In this document: piece after piece, positions 25,485-33,271 of the stretch
How the letters are laid out: every line of letters begins with the position of its first letter
Numbering within the stretch: position 1 is the first letter of the stretch
Assembly (NCBI RefSeq): GCF_001956855.1
Contig: NZ_MTHD01000006.1
Span: 62,001 to 126,000 of the forward strand
Length of the DNA stretch: 64,000 nucleotides
DNA from: Azonexus hydrophilus
GTDB taxonomy: Bacteria; Pseudomonadota; Gammaproteobacteria; Burkholderiales; Rhodocyclaceae
Direction of reading: 5' to 3'
Notes under the pieces: model-generated
Seen by the model: the letters and a program-made list of their open reading frames with translations, nothing else
What the model was told of the DNA's origin: nothing
Database searches by the model: none
Position numbers and translations under genes: made by a program

Positions 25485-26041
25485 CAGATGGCGCCGTGGT
25501 TTTCGCGCTTGTTGGCGTTGGTCTTGGTCAACGCCTCTGCGATCGCCACTTCGGGATACTTGAACTTGTTGTCCTTCAGGGCCTTGTACAGCGTCAGCAC
25601 CTTGTCGGCAGCGCTCATGCCCTTGAAGTCACCCTTGTCCAGCGCGACGATGTCACACAGTTCGTTCCACACCATGCCCTGAACCATCGGGATGAAGATG
25701 ACCGGAGCGCCATTGACCATGGAAACGAAGGGATTGTCGATGTTGACCGTATACAGCACGACGCTGGTACCGGGCTTGATGTCGGCGCCGTACTTGTCGA
25801 GCAGGGCCGGGAAATACTGCAGTTCGTCGAGCGAACCGGAGAGCAGCTTCAGTTCGTCGCCGGCGGTCAGCAGGATGGCCTGCTTCATGACTTCCTGCGG
25901 CGGCTTGCGACGTCCATGCGCATCCGCCACTTCACCTTCCTTCAGAACCAGTTCGCCACGATAGGCGACCCAGCCGGCGTCGCTGGCGGCTTCCTTGAAG
26001 TTGGCGTTGAAAAAGAGCGATTCGTAACGATCCATCAGCAT
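25484..26041 (-). CDS. Conserved protein of unknown function, hemerythrin operon
   Basis: A 185-aa soluble protein with no signal peptide or membrane helix. I recognise no family. It has a single cysteine (NELCD) and alternating hydrophobic strands in the middle (SVVLYTVNIDNPFVSM, APVIFIPMVQGM), which suggests an alpha/beta domain. It is transcribed with the hemerythrin gene (ATGA overlap). A NifA-like site and a sigma54-like element lie upstream, so I place it provisionally in the nif regulon. The ATG at 26041 follows GGAAGG. Confidence 0.75.
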   Translation of the reverse strand: MLMDRYESLFFNANFKEAASDAGWVAYRGELVLKEGEVADAHGRRKPPQEVMKQAILLTAGDELKLLSGSLDELQYFPALLDKYGADIKPGTSVVLYTVNIDNPFVSMVNGAPVIFIPMVQGMVWNELCDIVALDKGDFKGMSAADKVLTLYKALKDNKFKYPEVAIAEALTKTNANKRENHGAI

Positions 26042-26087
26042 TTTGCTTTTCCTTCCCTGAGTAGAAATATTGTTCGTACCCGGGTCT

Positions 26088-26170
26088 AGCAATTTCCTTG
26101 CCGTACTGAAAACCCAGCAAAAATGCGGGTCGACCGCAGAATTCCTGGCCGGATTGTCGGTTTCCGGACA
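26088..26170 (-). promoter_or_regulatory. Putative NifA UAS plus sigma54 promoter of hemerythrin operon
   Basis: TGTCGGTTTCCGGACA (26155-26170) fits TGT-N10-ACA exactly. On the minus strand CGGCAA-N5-TTGCT (26088-26103) keeps the invariant GG and GC at correct spacing, with two mismatches in the -24 box. They are about 52 bp apart. Weaker than the four core nif promoters, and so tentative. Confidence 0.62.
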
Positions 26171-26274
26171 AAGGAAATGTCGGCGTGATCGAGGACAGGC
26201 TGACGACAAAATCCTCAGACAAAGCGCATAATCCAGATCAATAAACAACAAGACACCGAACAGATCGGCCTCTC

Positions 26275-27495
26275 ATGAACTACCGCGACGGGCTTCTCCG
26301 CTTGATGGCAATCACCCTGGCAGCAATGCCGCTGGCGCATGCCGAATCGCAAGCGGGGGGCAATCCGTGGCCGGCACTCCAGATCAAGGGTTTCGGTACG
26401 GTCGGCATCGCCCGCTCCGACGATGCCGACGCGGAATTCGTCCGCGACCTGTCGCAACCGGATGGACTGGGCAAGCACTGGAGCGGCAAGGTTGACTCGA
26501 TGCTTGGCCTGCAGGCCAACCTGACGCTGAATGCCCGAACCGCCGCCGTCATCCAGGGTATCGCCCGTTACCGCTACGACGGCAGCTGGCGTCCCGAACT
26601 GAACTGGGCCTTCCTGCGCCATGACCTGACCCCGGATTTCACCGTGCGCCTCGGACGCATGGGCACCGAGTTCTACATGCAGGCCGATTCACGGATGGTC
26701 GGTTACGCCAATCTGGCGGTCCGTCCCTCTGCCGATTACTTCGGCCCGATCGTGGTGTCGTTCTTCGATGGCATCGATGCCAGCATGACCACCGACACCG
26801 GCGCCGGCCTGCTGCGCGGCAAGGTCTTTGCCGGCTGGGCTGGGGAAAAAACGCCGTTCGTCAAACCCTATACCTGGGATCTGCGCGGCTCGCGCATGTT
26901 TGGCGGTCACCTCGATTACATCAATGGCCCCTGGCAATTCCGTATCGGCCGCTCGCAAATCCGTTTCAAGCATCAGCAACCGCTCAATGAAGCCGCACGC
27001 CAGGCCGGCTTTCCGATCGACATCCTCGCCGCCGCGCCGGAATTGTCGATCGTCGGCCGCCATGGCACCTACGATTCGCTGGGTTTCGCGTACGACGAAG
27101 GGCGTCTGCAGGTCCAGGGCCAGATCAGCCACATCCGCTACGACACCTCGGCCTATGAAGACACCACCTCCGGCTACCTGATTGCCGCCTACCGCATCGG
27201 CCAGACCACGCCCTACCTGGGTTATTCGCGTACCCGTTCGAGTTCGGCAAGACTGAGCACCCCCATGCCGCCGCTGATCGCTGCCGGCATCCGCGATTTC
27301 ATTGACCAGACTCACGCCGATCAGGCAACCGTCAGCCTCGGCGCACGCTGGGATTTCATGCAGAACATGGCACTGAAAGCCCAACTGGACATGATCAGGG
27401 GGGAACGCGATTCGCGCTTCCCGATGCGCAATGCCAACCGCGACTGGGACGGCCGCATGAACCTCTTCAGTCTGGCGCTGGATTTCATCTTCTGA
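26275..27495 (+). CDS. Outer-membrane porin-like beta-barrel protein
   Basis: A 406-aa protein with a signal peptide (cleavage near LAHAES) and alternating hydrophobic residues throughout, ending in a terminal aromatic residue (LALDFIF), as outer-membrane barrels do. Aromatic girdles such as YLIAAYRIGQTTPYLGYSRTR recur. It is 7 bp from a PstS-like gene and a GGDEF-EAL gene, a set found together in several beta- and gammaproteobacteria. The substrate is unknown. Confidence 0.82.
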   Translation: MNYRDGLLRLMAITLAAMPLAHAESQAGGNPWPALQIKGFGTVGIARSDDADAEFVRDLSQPDGLGKHWSGKVDSMLGLQANLTLNARTAAVIQGIARYRYDGSWRPELNWAFLRHDLTPDFTVRLGRMGTEFYMQADSRMVGYANLAVRPSADYFGPIVVSFFDGIDASMTTDTGAGLLRGKVFAGWAGEKTPFVKPYTWDLRGSRMFGGHLDYINGPWQFRIGRSQIRFKHQQPLNEAARQAGFPIDILAAAPELSIVGRHGTYDSLGFAYDEGRLQVQGQISHIRYDTSAYEDTTSGYLIAAYRIGQTTPYLGYSRTRSSSARLSTPMPPLIAAGIRDFIDQTHADQATVSLGARWDFMQNMALKAQLDMIRGERDSRFPMRNANRDWDGRMNLFSLALDFIF

Positions 27496-27502
27496 GCCAG
27501 GC

Positions 27503-27928
27503 ATGCGGCCCGCAACCTGCGCCCTCCTGATCCTGGCGCTGCTGACAGGCAGCGGTGCACAGGCCGACCCGGTGGTGGTGGTGCCCGCCCGCCTGGGCGT
27601 GGAAAAGCTCAGCCACGAAGAGGTCACCAATATCTTCATGGGGCGCTTCCGCGCCCTGCCGTCCGGTGCCCCGGCACTGCCGATCGACCAGCCTCCCGGC
27701 AGCCCGCTGCGCACCTTGTTTTACCAGCGCCTGGTCAACAAAGACCAGGCCAGCATCAACGCCTACTGGAGCCGCCTGCACTTTTCCGGCAAGGCAACGC
27801 CGCCGCTGCAGGCAAGCAGTGAAACACAGGTGATCCAGCAGTTGCTGACCCGCCCAGGCGCCATCGCCTATCTCGAACGCAGCCAGGTCGACGCGCGGCT
27901 GCGCATCGTCTTCGAGTTTCCGCCGTGA
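27503..27928 (+). CDS. PstS-like periplasmic substrate-binding protein
   Basis: A 141-aa protein with a signal peptide (about residues 1-21). The rest matches the type 2 periplasmic-binding fold of short PstS-like proteins: LSHEEVTNIFMGRF, PIDQPPGSPLRTLFYQRL and PGAIAYLERS. It is about half the length of true PstS, so it is probably a sensor-input protein for the neighbouring membrane GGDEF-EAL protein rather than a phosphate transporter part. It is in an operon with both neighbours (7-bp gaps). Confidence 0.8.
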   Translation: MRPATCALLILALLTGSGAQADPVVVVPARLGVEKLSHEEVTNIFMGRFRALPSGAPALPIDQPPGSPLRTLFYQRLVNKDQASINAYWSRLHFSGKATPPLQASSETQVIQQLLTRPGAIAYLERSQVDARLRIVFEFPP

Positions 27929-27935
27929 GGCAGCG

Positions 27936-30338
27936 ATGAGACACCTGTTCATCCGCGACGGCATCCTGCTCCGTTCGATCCTGGTGACCATCCTCGCCTT
28001 CGTGCTGGTCGGCATCGCCACCGTTGCCTACACCATGCAAATCGCCCGGGAACAGGCCGAGCAGCAATCGCGGGTGCGTCTCGAACAATTGCTGGACACC
28101 GTGCAGAGCACCCTGCGCGTGGCCTGTTTCGTCAAGGACCGCGAACTCGCCCGGGAAGTTGCCAGCGGCCTGCTGAGCAATACCGAAGTACTGCGCGTGA
28201 CCATCCACGAGAATGGCCAGATCCTGGCCGACGTCCAGCGTGGCAACGCCAGCCCGATCTCAGGCAACGAACCGCGCGGCAGTCTGATGCGCACCATCCA
28301 TTCGCCGTTCATCGAAAGCGACGTGATCGGCCGCATACATCTGACCCCGGACCCGGCGGTCATCGAAGGCCGGATCCGCGACGACATCATCGACCGCACG
28401 CTGCAACTGGCCTGGCAACTGGCGCTGATCGCCGGCGCCATGGTCGTCACGCTGCTGGCCTTCATCATTCATCCGATCAGCGCAATGTCGCGCAACCTGC
28501 ACCGGATGGACCCGACAGCAGGCGATCGCCTGCCGGTCCCGCCCGGCCATGGCAATACCGAAATCGGCCGCCTAGCCGGCGACGTCAACGCCCTGGCCAC
28601 CCGCCTGGTGCAGGCGCTGGAAGAGGAACACGCATTGCGCCTGCGGGGCGAACTGGACGAACAGAAATACCACGCCATCTTCAACAACGCCGAAAGCGGC
28701 ATCTTCATCGTCGAACGCGGCGGCCGGATCGCTTCCTGGAACCCGGCCCTGGCCCGCCTTCTCGGCATCGCCGGCGCCGAGGAATTTGCCGGTGAACTGC
28801 AGTTGACCGCACTATCCTGGGAAAAACCCGAAGCCGTCGGCGAATTGATTGCCGGCGTCTTCGCGACAAAAATGCCGGCCACACTGGACGCCCTGCTGCT
28901 GCGGCCGGCGCACGCGCACCGCTGGCTCAACCTGGTGCTCAGCCCGGTCGGCAACGACATCCTGCAGGGGGTTGCCCACGATGTTTCCGCCCTGAAGGAA
29001 GCGGAAGCCGCGGCCCGCCGCCAGGCGATGACCGACCCACTGACCGGCCTGGCCAACCGGGCCAGCCTGGAACAGCAGTTGCAGAGCCGGATCAGGCAAC
29101 ATCACCAGCATCCGGGAAGCGGCTTCACGCTGCTCCATGTCGATCTCGACAAGTTCAGGCTGATCACCGAAGGCGTCGGCGTACCCGCTGGCGACGAGAT
29201 ACTGCGTGCCATTGCCGGGCGCCTGAGCGCGACGGTGAAGAGCAACGACACACTGGCCCGTCTGTCGGCCGACATCTTTGCCGTGATGCTGCAGAACCTG
29301 AATGACGATGAAACCATCGACAAGGTCATCGAACGCCTCACCGGATCGCTGCGCCAGCCCTACCTGATTGACGGTTCGCCGATACAGCTCACCGCGAGTA
29401 TCGGCATCACGCTGTTTCCCAGCGACGGCAGCGATGCCCCCAGCCTGCTGCGTCATGCCGAACTGGCCTGCGACAAGGCCAAGGCCAGCGGTGGCAACCA
29501 GTCCGCATTCTTCGATCCGACGCTGGCTGAAGCTGCAGAACAGCGCCGGCACATGGAAAACGATTTGCGCCAGGCCGTCCGCGAGCAGCAGTTCGTACTC
29601 TATTACCAGCCGATTGCCGAACTGGCGAATCACCGCGTTGCCGGCGCCGAAGCGCTGATCCGCTGGCGCCACCCGGAGCGCGGACTGATCCCGCCGGACC
29701 ATTTCATCCCGATCGTCGAGCAATCCGGCCTGATCAACGAAATCGGCCTGTGGGTGCTGGAAACCGCCTGCGCCCAGCTGGCCGCCTGGCAGGCAGCGGG
29801 CAGCACGCACTATCTGTCGATCAATGTTTCCGGGCGACAGATACCGCATGGGCTGCCACCAGCCGCCATCGCCGATGCACTGGCCCGCCACGGCGTCGAG
29901 CCCGGGCGACTGGCGGTGGAAATCACCGAGGGCATCCTGCTCAACAATATCAGCGAGGCCCAGTCGTGGCTGCATGCCGTCCAGCAACTCGGCATTCCCG
30001 TCTATCTCGACGACTTCGGCACCGGCTATTCGTCGCTTTCCTACCTGAAGCGTTTTCCGCTCGATACGCTGAAGATCGACCGCGCTTTCGTACAGGACAT
30101 GCAGCCGGGAAACAGTGAGCACTCACTGGTTGAAGCCATCATCGCCATGGCGCGCAGCCTGGGCCTGAAGGTTGTTGCAGAAGGCGTGGAAAATGCTGCA
30201 CAAATGAAGATGCTGGGCGCCATGGGCTGCCATTACGGCCAGGGCTATTTCCTCTCGCGACCAATGCCGGCCGACGAATTTGCCGAATCGGCAAAAGACA
30301 TCGACCGTCGCCTGGCCATGCCGGACGACGGTCGATAG
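27936..30338 (+). CDS. Membrane HAMP-PAS-GGDEF-EAL protein with degenerate GGDEF
   Basis: An 800-aa inner-membrane protein: helices near residues 12-34 and 155-178 flank a periplasmic sensor domain, followed by HAMP, PAS (about 245-360), GGDEF and EAL domains. The GGDEF site reads LSADIF, so cyclase activity is most likely lost. EAL (AEALIRW), EITEGILL and DDFGTGYSSL are intact, so it is a probable phosphodiesterase. It follows a porin and a PstS-like gene, which could form a periplasmic signal-input unit. Confidence 0.9.
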   Translation: MRHLFIRDGILLRSILVTILAFVLVGIATVAYTMQIAREQAEQQSRVRLEQLLDTVQSTLRVACFVKDRELAREVASGLLSNTEVLRVTIHENGQILADVQRGNASPISGNEPRGSLMRTIHSPFIESDVIGRIHLTPDPAVIEGRIRDDIIDRTLQLAWQLALIAGAMVVTLLAFIIHPISAMSRNLHRMDPTAGDRLPVPPGHGNTEIGRLAGDVNALATRLVQALEEEHALRLRGELDEQKYHAIFNNAESGIFIVERGGRIASWNPALARLLGIAGAEEFAGELQLTALSWEKPEAVGELIAGVFATKMPATLDALLLRPAHAHRWLNLVLSPVGNDILQGVAHDVSALKEAEAAARRQAMTDPLTGLANRASLEQQLQSRIRQHHQHPGSGFTLLHVDLDKFRLITEGVGVPAGDEILRAIAGRLSATVKSNDTLARLSADIFAVMLQNLNDDETIDKVIERLTGSLRQPYLIDGSPIQLTASIGITLFPSDGSDAPSLLRHAELACDKAKASGGNQSAFFDPTLAEAAEQRRHMENDLRQAVREQQFVLYYQPIAELANHRVAGAEALIRWRHPERGLIPPDHFIPIVEQSGLINEIGLWVLETACAQLAAWQAAGSTHYLSINVSGRQIPHGLPPAAIADALARHGVEPGRLAVEITEGILLNNISEAQSWLHAVQQLGIPVYLDDFGTGYSSLSYLKRFPLDTLKIDRAFVQDMQPGNSEHSLVEAIIAMARSLGLKVVAEGVENAAQMKMLGAMGCHYGQGYFLSRPMPADEFAESAKDIDRRLAMPDDGR

Positions 30339-30342
30339 CGGA

Positions 30343-31179
30343 TCAGGCTGCGACCGCCGCGCCGATGAACTCGAAGATGTCGGCGTCGATGATTTCCAGG
30401 CCGATCTTCTTGCAGTAGCGCTTTTCCTTCGCCGTCGGTTCGGCAATGAACACCCAGCCAACCGGCTCGGCCGCCGAGTAGATCATGTCGGCCATGACCA
30501 TGCGCTCGGTGTCGCGGTTCAGGCGCATGCCCATCAGCAGGTACTGCTTGCCTTTGCGCAGTTCCTTGACCTCCGGCGGGATCGAGAAACCGCCCATCAG
30601 TTCGGTGATGAAATCGACGTAGTCGGCATCGGAGGCGATGTAGTCGCCTTCCGGCAGCGGCGTACCCATCGGCTTGAACAGCACGGGCTTGCTGACATCG
30701 ATGGTTTCAGCGCGCTGGTAAGCGCTGCCGTCCCAGGCAAAAATCTTGTAACGGAAGGCCGTTCCGGCAATCCGGGCAATACCGACGATCAGGTTATGCG
30801 GGATTGCGGCGTAGGAAGCCTGCAATTGCGTATCGCGATTGATGTCGATGACGTAAGCGGGCGAAATCGCCTGCAACCAGTCGTGGAACGCAGCCCGCGT
30901 CCATTTCGTTTCACCGTAGGTGCGATTGAGGAACTTGGTCACCGACGTCCGACCACGCTTGAGTTCGACATTCATCGCCGCACGCGGAAATTCGTACATC
31001 AGTTTGGGCGCCATCGGCTTGCCGTCGTTCATCGCGATGATCAGCGAATCGCTGTCGGCGGGAATCAGAGCGCCGGTCGCCACGTTCTTCACATCGGCAA
31101 GTACACCCGGTCCAAGGTAAGGAACGATGCTGCCGTCCTTGAGGCCGGCCAGCAGTTTTGCACGCAGTTCGGGGGTCAT
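30343..31179 (-). CDS. SIR2-like domain protein, putative nif-regulon member
   Basis: A 278-aa protein of the SIR2-like (SIR2_2) group. The NAD-binding loop is DGSIVPYLGPGVL, where the usual GAG appears as GPG. A VIDINRD segment corresponds to TNYD of the family. FKPMGTPLPEGDYIASDADYVDF matches the HG..DY region, and LLMGMRLNRDTERM the late strand. Such domains act as NADases in some anti-phage systems, while others have unknown roles near nitrogen-fixation genes. The ATG at 31179 is followed upstream by a possible NifA/sigma54 promoter. Enzymatic activity is uncertain, because the conserved residues are altered. Confidence 0.75.
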   Translation of the reverse strand: MTPELRAKLLAGLKDGSIVPYLGPGVLADVKNVATGALIPADSDSLIIAMNDGKPMAPKLMYEFPRAAMNVELKRGRTSVTKFLNRTYGETKWTRAAFHDWLQAISPAYVIDINRDTQLQASYAAIPHNLIVGIARIAGTAFRYKIFAWDGSAYQRAETIDVSKPVLFKPMGTPLPEGDYIASDADYVDFITELMGGFSIPPEVKELRKGKQYLLMGMRLNRDTERMVMADMIYSAAEPVGWVFIAEPTAKEKRYCKKIGLEIIDADIFEFIGAAVAA

Positions 31180-31214
31180 GTTTTTTGCTCTTGAGTTGGG
31201 GTGGCCCCTGTCAA

Positions 31215-31296
31215 TGCAAAATCCAGGCCTGTTGCCATGGCTTGCGGAAACAGGCACTCCGGGACGAGCCAGGACGTCACTGTCAGCTTTCCGACA
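31215..31296 (-). promoter_or_regulatory. Putative NifA UAS plus sigma54-like promoter of SIR2-like gene
   Basis: TGTCAGCTTTCCGACA (31281-31296) fits TGT-N10-ACA exactly. On the minus strand AGGCCT-N5-TTGCA (31215-31230) has a perfect -12 box and correct GG/GC spacing but a weak -24 box. They are 52 bp apart, almost the same as at the hemerythrin operon. Confidence 0.5.
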
Positions 31297-31473
31297 AGCC
31301 GTTATGGAACATTTTCCCCCACCCGGGATCCATGCCTGCTCTGGCGATATCGTGTTTTTGAAATAGACAAACCGACGGCATAAGTGCAATATAGGCAAAA
31401 AAACGATTTACTGACAAATACTACAAATACAATAAAACTCTGTCATCGACATCCTGGAGGAAAGGTTGGTCCA

Positions 31474-32619
31474 ATGACGACAAAAGAACGTCCCACGATA
31501 TTGGTGGTGGACGACACGCCGGACAATCTGGCAGTCGTTGGCGGCATTCTCGACGGCGAGTATCGCGTCCGGGTTGCCAATTCAGGCGAGCGCGCACTGA
31601 AGGTCGCAAGTAGCGAGCCGCGCCCCGAACTGATCCTGCTCGACATCATGATGCCCGGCATGGACGGCTACCAGACACTAGAGCAACTGCGGGCTAATCC
31701 AGCCAGCCGGGATATCCCGGTCATTTTCGTCACCGCCATGGACGCCGACAACGACGAAGCCGTCGGCCTGCAGATGGGCGCTGTCGATTACGTGACCAAA
31801 CCGATCAAGCCGGCCATCCTGCTGGCCAGAATCCGCACGCAACTGGAACTGAAGGCCAGCCGCGATCACCTCGCCCGACAGAACGAAATCCTCGAGGCAC
31901 GGGTCACCCGGCGCACCCGTGAAGTCGAGCTGATCAAGGATGTCGGCATGCATGCGCTGGCCACGCTGGCCGAAAAACGCGACAACGAAACCGGCAACCA
32001 CCTGCTGCGCACCCGTGGTTACATCGAGGTCCTGATGGCCGACCTGGCCGAGCACCCCGGCTTTGCCGGTCAACTCGCGCCGGCACAACAGATCCTGATT
32101 GCCAAGGCGGCTCCGTTGCACGATATCGGCAAGGTCGGCATCCCCGACTGCATCCTGCTCAAGCCGGGACGCCTGACCGCCGAAGAATTCGAAATCATGA
32201 AAACCCACGCCAGCATCGGTGCCGATGCCCTGGATGAGGCGATCAACCGCGTGCTCGGTGACCGGGCGAAACACCAGCCGACAGACAACGAACGCTATTC
32301 ACTGAGCTTTCTCGAAGTCGCCCGCGAAATCGCCGGCGGCCATCATGAAAAGTGGGACGGCAGCGGCTATCCGGCCGGACTCTGTGGCGAGGAAATCCCG
32401 GTTTCAGCCCGCCTGATGGCCCTGGCCGACGTTTTCGATGCCCTGATCTGCAAGCGGCATTACAAGGAAGCCTTCCCGCTGGAAAAAACCATCGAAATCA
32501 TCAAGGCAGGACGCGGCCAGCATTTCGATCCACGCATCGTGGACTGTTTCATCAAACGGATCGACGATTTCTCGGCCATTGCCGACAAATTCGCCGACCA
32601 TCCGGAGCCAGGGCAGTGA
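31474..32619 (+). CDS. Response regulator with HD-GYP phosphodiesterase domain
   Basis: A 381-aa two-domain regulator. The receiver domain (about residues 1-125) has the phosphoacceptor Asp in LLDIMMPGMDG and a Lys in VTKPIKP. The HD-GYP domain (about 165-370) has HDIGK, HHEKWDGSGYP and a conserved GYP-type segment, so c-di-GMP hydrolysis is expected. It belongs to a unit with a histidine phosphatase and a hybrid kinase, the likely phosphodonor. The ATG at 31474 is preceded by GGAGGAAAGG. Confidence 0.92.
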   Translation: MTTKERPTILVVDDTPDNLAVVGGILDGEYRVRVANSGERALKVASSEPRPELILLDIMMPGMDGYQTLEQLRANPASRDIPVIFVTAMDADNDEAVGLQMGAVDYVTKPIKPAILLARIRTQLELKASRDHLARQNEILEARVTRRTREVELIKDVGMHALATLAEKRDNETGNHLLRTRGYIEVLMADLAEHPGFAGQLAPAQQILIAKAAPLHDIGKVGIPDCILLKPGRLTAEEFEIMKTHASIGADALDEAINRVLGDRAKHQPTDNERYSLSFLEVAREIAGGHHEKWDGSGYPAGLCGEEIPVSARLMALADVFDALICKRHYKEAFPLEKTIEIIKAGRGQHFDPRIVDCFIKRIDDFSAIADKFADHPEPGQ

Positions 32620-33266
32620 ACGGGAAAAGCATGCGTTGCAGCCTCTTCCTGCTGGCCATCTTCATCTCGGCCCCGCTCATGGCCAAGGGGGAAAAGCCGG
32701 CAGCACCCCCTGCCTTCACCGAAAGGATGGCAACCCGGGAAACACTGCAGCAATTGCGCCAGGGGGGCTATGTACTCTATGTGCGCCACGGCGACACCGA
32801 CAACAGTCGTGCGGACCGCTTCCCGCATGTCGATCTGAACGATTGTTCGACGCAACGGGTCCTGTCCGGCAAAGGACGCCAGTTGATGCGCGATATCGGA
32901 AAGCAGATACGCAGCGCTCGCATTCCCGTGAGTGACGTCCGTGCCAGCCCGATGTGCCGGACACGCGAATCGGCGACACTGATGTTCGGCCAGAACTTTA
33001 CCGTCAGCAGTCCGCTGATGTATTCGGCCAACATGACCAGCGAAGAGAAAATACCTCGCCTGACAGCGCTGGAAAAGATTTTGCGCGAGCCGCTACCAGC
33101 CGGCAGCAATCGTCTGCTGATTGCCCACGCGCCAAATCTTGCCGATCTCATCGGCTTTTTCGTCAAACCGGAAGGTACCGTCGTGATCTTCGCCCAGCGC
33201 GGCGAAGCCGGCTATGAATACGTTGCCAGCATCCGTCCGGAAATGTGGACCGAATTGCTGCGCTGA
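32616..33266 (+). CDS. Secreted histidine phosphatase-family protein
   Basis: A 216-aa protein with a signal peptide (about residues 1-25). The catalytic RHG motif is in YVLYVRHGDTDNSRADRF, and a second His is in LLIAHAPNLADLI, as in the histidine phosphatase (phosphoglycerate mutase-like) superfamily. The start is set at GTG 32616, eight bases after GGAG and overlapping the stop of the HD-GYP gene (GTGA); an ATG five codons later is possible. The substrate is unknown. Confidence 0.82.
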   Translation: MNGKSMRCSLFLLAIFISAPLMAKGEKPAAPPAFTERMATRETLQQLRQGGYVLYVRHGDTDNSRADRFPHVDLNDCSTQRVLSGKGRQLMRDIGKQIRSARIPVSDVRASPMCRTRESATLMFGQNFTVSSPLMYSANMTSEEKIPRLTALEKILREPLPAGSNRLLIAHAPNLADLIGFFVKPEGTVVIFAQRGEAGYEYVASIRPEMWTELLR

Positions 33267-33271
33267 CTGCC

